A stretch of DNA of 64,000 nt from CAZQXD01 sp964597315 (GTDB lineage: Bacteria > Pseudomonadota > Gammaproteobacteria > Competibacterales > Competibacteraceae), in assembly GCA_964597315.1 (NCBI GenBank), contig CAZQXD010000008.1, positions 40,109 through 104,108 on the forward strand. Reading direction: 5' to 3'. The stretch's first letter is position 1; every line of letters starts with the position of its first letter. The notes below the pieces were generated by a model that made no database searches, had not been told where the DNA came from, and saw only the letters and a program-made list of their open reading frames with translations. Both the position numbers and the translations under genes were made by a program. Shown in pieces: positions 60,409-64,000 of this stretch.

Positions 60409-61829
60409 CAGCACTGGCCCTCGCGTCCGTAGACATCCTGGAAACGCTCAATATCGTCTTCCCCCAGATAGGCCCCGGACTGCACCTCGATGAGTTCCAG
60501 GGGGATCTTGCCGGGGTTTTCCAAGCGGTGTTGGGTGCCGAGGGGAATATAGGTGGATTGGTTCTCGGTGAGGATGAACACCTCCTTGCCCCGGGTGATG
60601 CGGGCGGTGCCGGTCACCACCACCCAATGTTCGGCCCGGTGGTGATGCATTTGCAAAGACAGGCTGGCCCCAGGCTTGACGGTAATGCGCTTGACCTGAA
60701 ATCGCTCGGCGGCGTCAATGCTTTCGTAAGACCCCCAGGGGCGGTACACCCGGCGGTGGGAGCGGGCCTCCTCCCGCTGTTCGGCTTTCAGGCGGTTGAC
60801 CACCGCCTTGACGTCCTGGACCCGGTTCTTGTCGGCCACCAGCACGGCGTCGCTGGTTTCCACCACCACCAGATTTTCAACCCCCACTGCCGCCAGCAGT
60901 CGGCCACCGGCGTGGAGATAAGAGTCCCGGGACCCCAGGGTGAGTACATCGCCGCTGACCACGTTGCCGTCGGGGTCACGCCGACCGGTCTCCCATAAGG
61001 CCGACCATGAACCCACGTCGTTCCAGCCCACGCTCAGGGGCATGACTGCGGCTTGGCCGGTGCGCTCCATTACCGCGTAGTCGATGGAGTCGCTGGGACA
61101 GTCCCCGAAAGCGGTCTTGTCCAGGCGCACAAAATCCAGATCGGCCAGGGCGCCTGCCAGGGCTTGGCGACAGGCCGCCAGGATCGCCGGTTGAAAGCGT
61201 TCCAATTCCTCTAGATAGCGGGAGGCCCGAAACAGAAACATGCCGCTGTTCCAGTAGTATTCTCCTGAGTCCACATAAGTTTGGGCGGCCACCTGATCCG
61301 GTTTTTCCACGAACTGTTCCACCGACCGAGCCTGCCCCCCGTCCAAGGCCAGGCCACCCTTGATATAGCCATAGCCGGTTTCGGCCCGTTCCGGGACGAT
61401 GCCGAAGGTCACCAGTCGACCGGCCTCGGCCAAAGGCGCGGCCTGTTCCACAGCGGCCCGAAACCCGGCCTCATCCACAATAACGTGGTCGGCGGGCAGC
61501 ACCAACAACACCGGGTCGCCTCCTCCGGCCATGGCCTGGAGGGCCGCCACCGCCACCGCAGGCGCAGTGTTGCGGCCCACCGGTTCCAGCACCACCGCCG
61601 ACGGCTCCCCGCCCAGGGCGCGGAGTTGCTCCGCCACCATAAACCGATGTTCTTCATTACACACCACCAACGGCGGCTGAACGCCAATGATGCCGACCAG
61701 CCGGGATACGGTGTTCTGGAGCATGGTGAATTCCCCCACCAGGGGGAGTAATTGCTTGGGGTAGAGCTCTCGGGACAAGGGCCACAGGCGACTGCCACTG
61801 CCACCGGACAACACAACGGGGACGATCAT
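60408..61829 (-). CDS. manC: Mannose-1-phosphate guanylyltransferase / mannose-6-phosphate isomerase
   Basis: This 473-residue bifunctional enzyme has the N-terminal nucleotidyltransferase motif LSGGSGSRLWPLSRELYPKQ and the FVEKPD mannose-1-P site. The C-terminal cupin domain, with RPWGSYESID and MQMHHHRAEHWVVVTGTA, is the type II mannose-6-phosphate isomerase. It makes GDP-mannose and supplies mannose-6-P from fructose-6-P, so together with the following mutase it covers the whole GDP-mannose pathway. The gene is known as algA or manC in different species. Confidence 0.96.
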   Translation of the reverse strand: MIVPVVLSGGSGSRLWPLSRELYPKQLLPLVGEFTMLQNTVSRLVGIIGVQPPLVVCNEEHRFMVAEQLRALGGEPSAVVLEPVGRNTAPAVAVAALQAMAGGGDPVLLVLPADHVIVDEAGFRAAVEQAAPLAEAGRLVTFGIVPERAETGYGYIKGGLALDGGQARSVEQFVEKPDQVAAQTYVDSGEYYWNSGMFLFRASRYLEELERFQPAILAACRQALAGALADLDFVRLDKTAFGDCPSDSIDYAVMERTGQAAVMPLSVGWNDVGSWSALWETGRRDPDGNVVSGDVLTLGSRDSYLHAGGRLLAAVGVENLVVVETSDAVLVADKNRVQDVKAVVNRLKAEQREEARSHRRVYRPWGSYESIDAAERFQVKRITVKPGASLSLQMHHHRAEHWVVVTGTARITRGKEVFILTENQSTYIPLGTQHRLENPGKIPLELIEVQSGAYLGEDDIERFQDVYGREGQC

Positions 61830-61883
61830 GAGTGGGTCCTCTCTAAGGCTAGATCAATCCTGACGGCGCCGACGAGTCCTGGC

Positions 61884-63221
61884 TCAAGAGCCTTGGACAC
61901 GGCCGATGGCATAGTACACAAAACCCATGCGCCGCATTTGAACCGGATCGTAAAGATTTCGGCCATCGAATACCACGGGTTGCCGCAGAGTCGATTTCAT
62001 GGCCTCGAAATCCGGGCTGCGAAAAATAGTCCATTCGGTGACCACGACCAAGGCATCGGCGCCTTCCAGGGCTTGATTACGATCTGGACACAACACCAAA
62101 TCCGGTCGCTCGCCGTAGCTGCGCCGCACCGAGTCCATGGCCTTGGGATCGAATACCCGCACCGTGGCGCCAGCGGCCCACAGGGCCTCTATCAGCACCC
62201 GGCTGGGCGCTTCGCGTATATCGTCGGTATTGGGCTTGAACGCCAACCCCCAAAGGGCCAGACAACGCCCTCGCAAATTATCCACCCCACCGAAATGGCG
62301 TTGGATTTTCTGAAACAGCACTTCTTTCTGACGGCGGTTGATGGACTGTACGGCGAGGAGCAAGCGAGCCTGATAGTTCACCGTGCGAGCGGTATATTCC
62401 AGGGAACTGACGTCCTTGGGTAAACAAGAGCCACCGTAGCCACAGCCTGGATGAATAAAATCGTAGCCGATTCGCGGGTCGGAGCCGATGCCCCGGCGCA
62501 CCTGCTCGATATCGCCCCCCAGACGTTCCGCCAAACCGGCCATTTCGTTCATAAAACTGATCTTGGTGGCCAACATGGCGTTGGCGGCGTATTTGGTGAG
62601 TTCTGCGGAGCGCGCATCCATGACGATCATGCGGTCATAGTTGCGGTTAAAAGGCGAGTACAATCGCCGCATTCGCTCCACAACGCGAGTATTGGAGGCG
62701 CCGATAATGATCCGGTCGGGATGCATGAAGTCCTCGATAGCCGCACCCTCCCTGAGAAACTCGGGATTGGACACCACGTCGAACTCCAGATCGATACCGC
62801 GCGCCGCCAAACTGGCGAAAAGGGCCTCTCGAACTCGGTCGGCGGTGCCCACCGGCACCGTAGATTTGATGATCACGATGCGGGACTCGCGCATCTGCTC
62901 GCCGATGCCCCGGACCACCGCCAACACGTAGCGCAGATCCGTCGAACTGTCCTCGTCCAGAGGCGTGCCCACGGCGATGAACTGAACCAGACCATGGGCC
63001 ACCGCCTTGGCCACATCGGTGGTAAACCTCAACCGCCCGCAATCGGCGTTGCGCTTGAGCAGTGCGTCCAGACCCGGCTCGTAAATGGGCGCCTCACCCT
63101 GTTGCAGGCGCTCCACCCTGTGGCTGTCCACATCCACGCAGAGTACATTGTTGCCCACCTCCGCCAGGCAGGCGGCCGTCACCAAACCAACGTAGCCGGC
63201 GCCAAAAATCGTGATATTCAT
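61884..63221 (-). CDS. ugd: UDP-glucose 6-dehydrogenase
   Basis: This 445-residue enzyme starts at the ATG at 63221. The NAD-binding motif ITIFGAGYVGLVTAACL is at the N-terminus, the KSTVPVGTADRVR segment follows, and the catalytic Cys is in GCGYGGSCLPKD. It oxidises UDP-glucose to UDP-glucuronate, providing an acidic sugar for the polymer. GDP-mannose dehydrogenases are close relatives; the overall pattern favours UDP-glucose, though this is not certain. It heads the minus-strand locus. Confidence 0.92.
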   Translation of the reverse strand: MNITIFGAGYVGLVTAACLAEVGNNVLCVDVDSHRVERLQQGEAPIYEPGLDALLKRNADCGRLRFTTDVAKAVAHGLVQFIAVGTPLDEDSSTDLRYVLAVVRGIGEQMRESRIVIIKSTVPVGTADRVREALFASLAARGIDLEFDVVSNPEFLREGAAIEDFMHPDRIIIGASNTRVVERMRRLYSPFNRNYDRMIVMDARSAELTKYAANAMLATKISFMNEMAGLAERLGGDIEQVRRGIGSDPRIGYDFIHPGCGYGGSCLPKDVSSLEYTARTVNYQARLLLAVQSINRRQKEVLFQKIQRHFGGVDNLRGRCLALWGLAFKPNTDDIREAPSRVLIEALWAAGATVRVFDPKAMDSVRRSYGERPDLVLCPDRNQALEGADALVVVTEWTIFRSPDFEAMKSTLRQPVVFDGRNLYDPVQMRRMGFVYYAIGRVQGS

Positions 63222-63541
63222 AGCCCGCGTTCCCAAACAGCCGCTCCGCGTCAGGGGCGGGTTGTAATCTGATAAATTCGGCAAAACATCACGAACCTCA
63301 AGGGCGGTGTCCCATGGTCTGCACCTTAGCTGGCCCTAGGACGCCATGGCAATAGCCTGTTCCCTACCGTAGCGCGGGCCTAAGACTATCGGCTCCGATC
63401 CACCGGGAATCGTCCCGGAGTTCCCTGACCACGCTGCGGGCAATGGCGTGATGGCCATAGACCCTCCTGACCCGCAGGACTTCCCCGCTCACAGTCGCTA
63501 AAATGGCCCGATTACCCAGTCACCAGAGATCGTCCCGCCCC
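63222..63541. other. Divergent intergenic region between ugd and gltX
   Basis: These 320 bp should carry the promoter of the exopolysaccharide locus on the minus strand and that of gltX on the plus strand. A TAAAAT at 63499-63504 could be the gltX -10, but no good -35 is at the right distance. I found no sigma-54 site, tRNA gene or clear hairpin. Confidence 0.4.
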
Positions 63542-64000
63542 ATGGTCAAGACACGTTTTGCCCCTAGCCCCACCGGGCTACTGCACATCGGCGGCGCCCG
63601 CACTGCCCTGTTCTCCTGGCTGTATGCCCGCCACCACGGTGGCCGTTTTGTACTGCGCGTGGAGGACACCGATCTGGAGCGTTCCACCCCGGAATCGGTC
63701 AATGCTATTTTGGAAGGCATGAGCTGGCTGGGGCTGGACTACGACGAAGGCCCTTTCTACCAGACCCGTCGCTTTGACCGTTACCGGGAAGTACTCCGCC
63801 AGTTACTAGAGGAAGGCAACGCCTATTATTGCTACTGCACCAAGGCGGAACTGGAGACCCTGCGCGCGGAACAAATGGCTCGCAAGGACAAGCCCCGTTA
63901 CGACGGCCGTCACCGGGACTATCAGGGACCGCCCCGGGAAGGGGTGGAGCCGGTGGTGCGGTTCAAAAACCCCCAGCAGGGCGCGGTGGTGATGGATGAT
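63542..64000 (+). CDS. gltX: Glutamyl-tRNA synthetase, 5' part (runs out of window)
   Basis: The frame from the ATG at 63542 is open to the window end (153 codons visible). It begins with the class I signature TRFAPSPTGLLHIGGARTAL, containing the HIGH-like HIGG, then LRVEDTDLERSTPESV and MSWLGLDYDEGPFYQT, and YYCYCTKAELETLR, all typical of GltX. It charges tRNA-Glu with glutamate. The KMSKS region and the C-terminus are outside the window. Confidence 0.97.
   Translation, partial: MVKTRFAPSPTGLLHIGGARTALFSWLYARHHGGRFVLRVEDTDLERSTPESVNAILEGMSWLGLDYDEGPFYQTRRFDRYREVLRQLLEEGNAYYCYCTKAELETLRAEQMARKDKPRYDGRHRDYQGPPREGVEPVVRFKNPQQGAVVMDD

Noticed and set aside
63450..63475. Sigma-54-like site (TGGCC...TTGCC on the minus strand) before ugd
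   Set aside because: The spacing between the GG and GC elements is three bases too long.

Overview
The window comes from a GC-rich gammaproteobacterial chromosome. The evidence is the set of housekeeping genes: a BarA/GacS-type hybrid kinase end, pdxJ, an sdhCDAB operon with sdhE and ygfX, ygfZ, hrpA, typA/bipA, pilU, sthA and gltX. A sulfur-assimilation set, a PEP-CTERM protein and a large exopolysaccharide locus point to an environmental, biofilm-forming species. I cannot place it more finely from sequence alone.

Layout. 1-12.1 kb: core genes. These are a REC/HPt signalling remnant, pdxJ, a PGPGW membrane protein, an Ap4A phosphorylase, a siroheme sulfite/nitrite reductase with a small partner, the complex II operon on the minus strand, and ygfZ. 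A 53-aa SDHAF4-like gene lies just upstream of sdhC. 12.2-15.0 kb: cysD-cysNC for sulfate activation. 15.3-23.9 kb: an accessory stretch. It holds an IS5-family element inserted after codon 5 of a small secreted-protein gene, a large winged-helix/ATPase/TPR regulator, a 41-aa membrane peptide, a DUF1127 protein, an 82-bp MITE whose ends match the IS, a LysE exporter and an acyl-homoserine-lactone-acylase-like lipoprotein. 23.9-34.2 kb: core genes hrpA, csp, typA, an aminotransferase, pilU and sthA. 34.5-35.5 kb: a PEP-CTERM protein gene behind a good sigma-54 promoter candidate.

35.6-63.2 kb: an exopolysaccharide locus, nearly all on the minus strand. In transcription order it reads ugd, manC, algC/manB, a VanZ-like gene, wzb, wza, wzc, a fused sat-cysC, an MNT/HEPN pair, a beta-CASP hydrolase, a Wzx-type flippase, a GT2, a broken IS transposase, a sulfotransferase, a Wzy-type polymerase, a GT4, a Gfo/Idh/MocA oxidoreductase, a two-domain dehydrogenase, a heparinase-II/III-like protein and a second GT4. 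A WecA-like priming transferase is convergent at the far end. The middle (about 41.8-50 kb) is strikingly AT-rich against GC-rich flanks, as expected for an exchangeable repeat-unit cassette. gltX starts at the right edge and runs out of the window.

The genes suggest one joint story. Sugar nucleotides (GDP-mannose, UDP-glucuronate) feed a Wzx/Wzy/Wza-Wzc polymer. A PAPS-making Sat-CysC sits in the same gene array as a PAPS-type sulfotransferase, while a separate CysD-CysNC system exists elsewhere in the window. I therefore infer a sulfated exopolysaccharide with its own PAPS supply. The most novel small-scale signal is that the IS end and the MITE end both place an AAGAGG Shine-Dalgarno-like sequence 4-6 bases before the start codon of the adjacent gene. 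Two 10-base N runs are assembly gaps; the first is probably artefactual.
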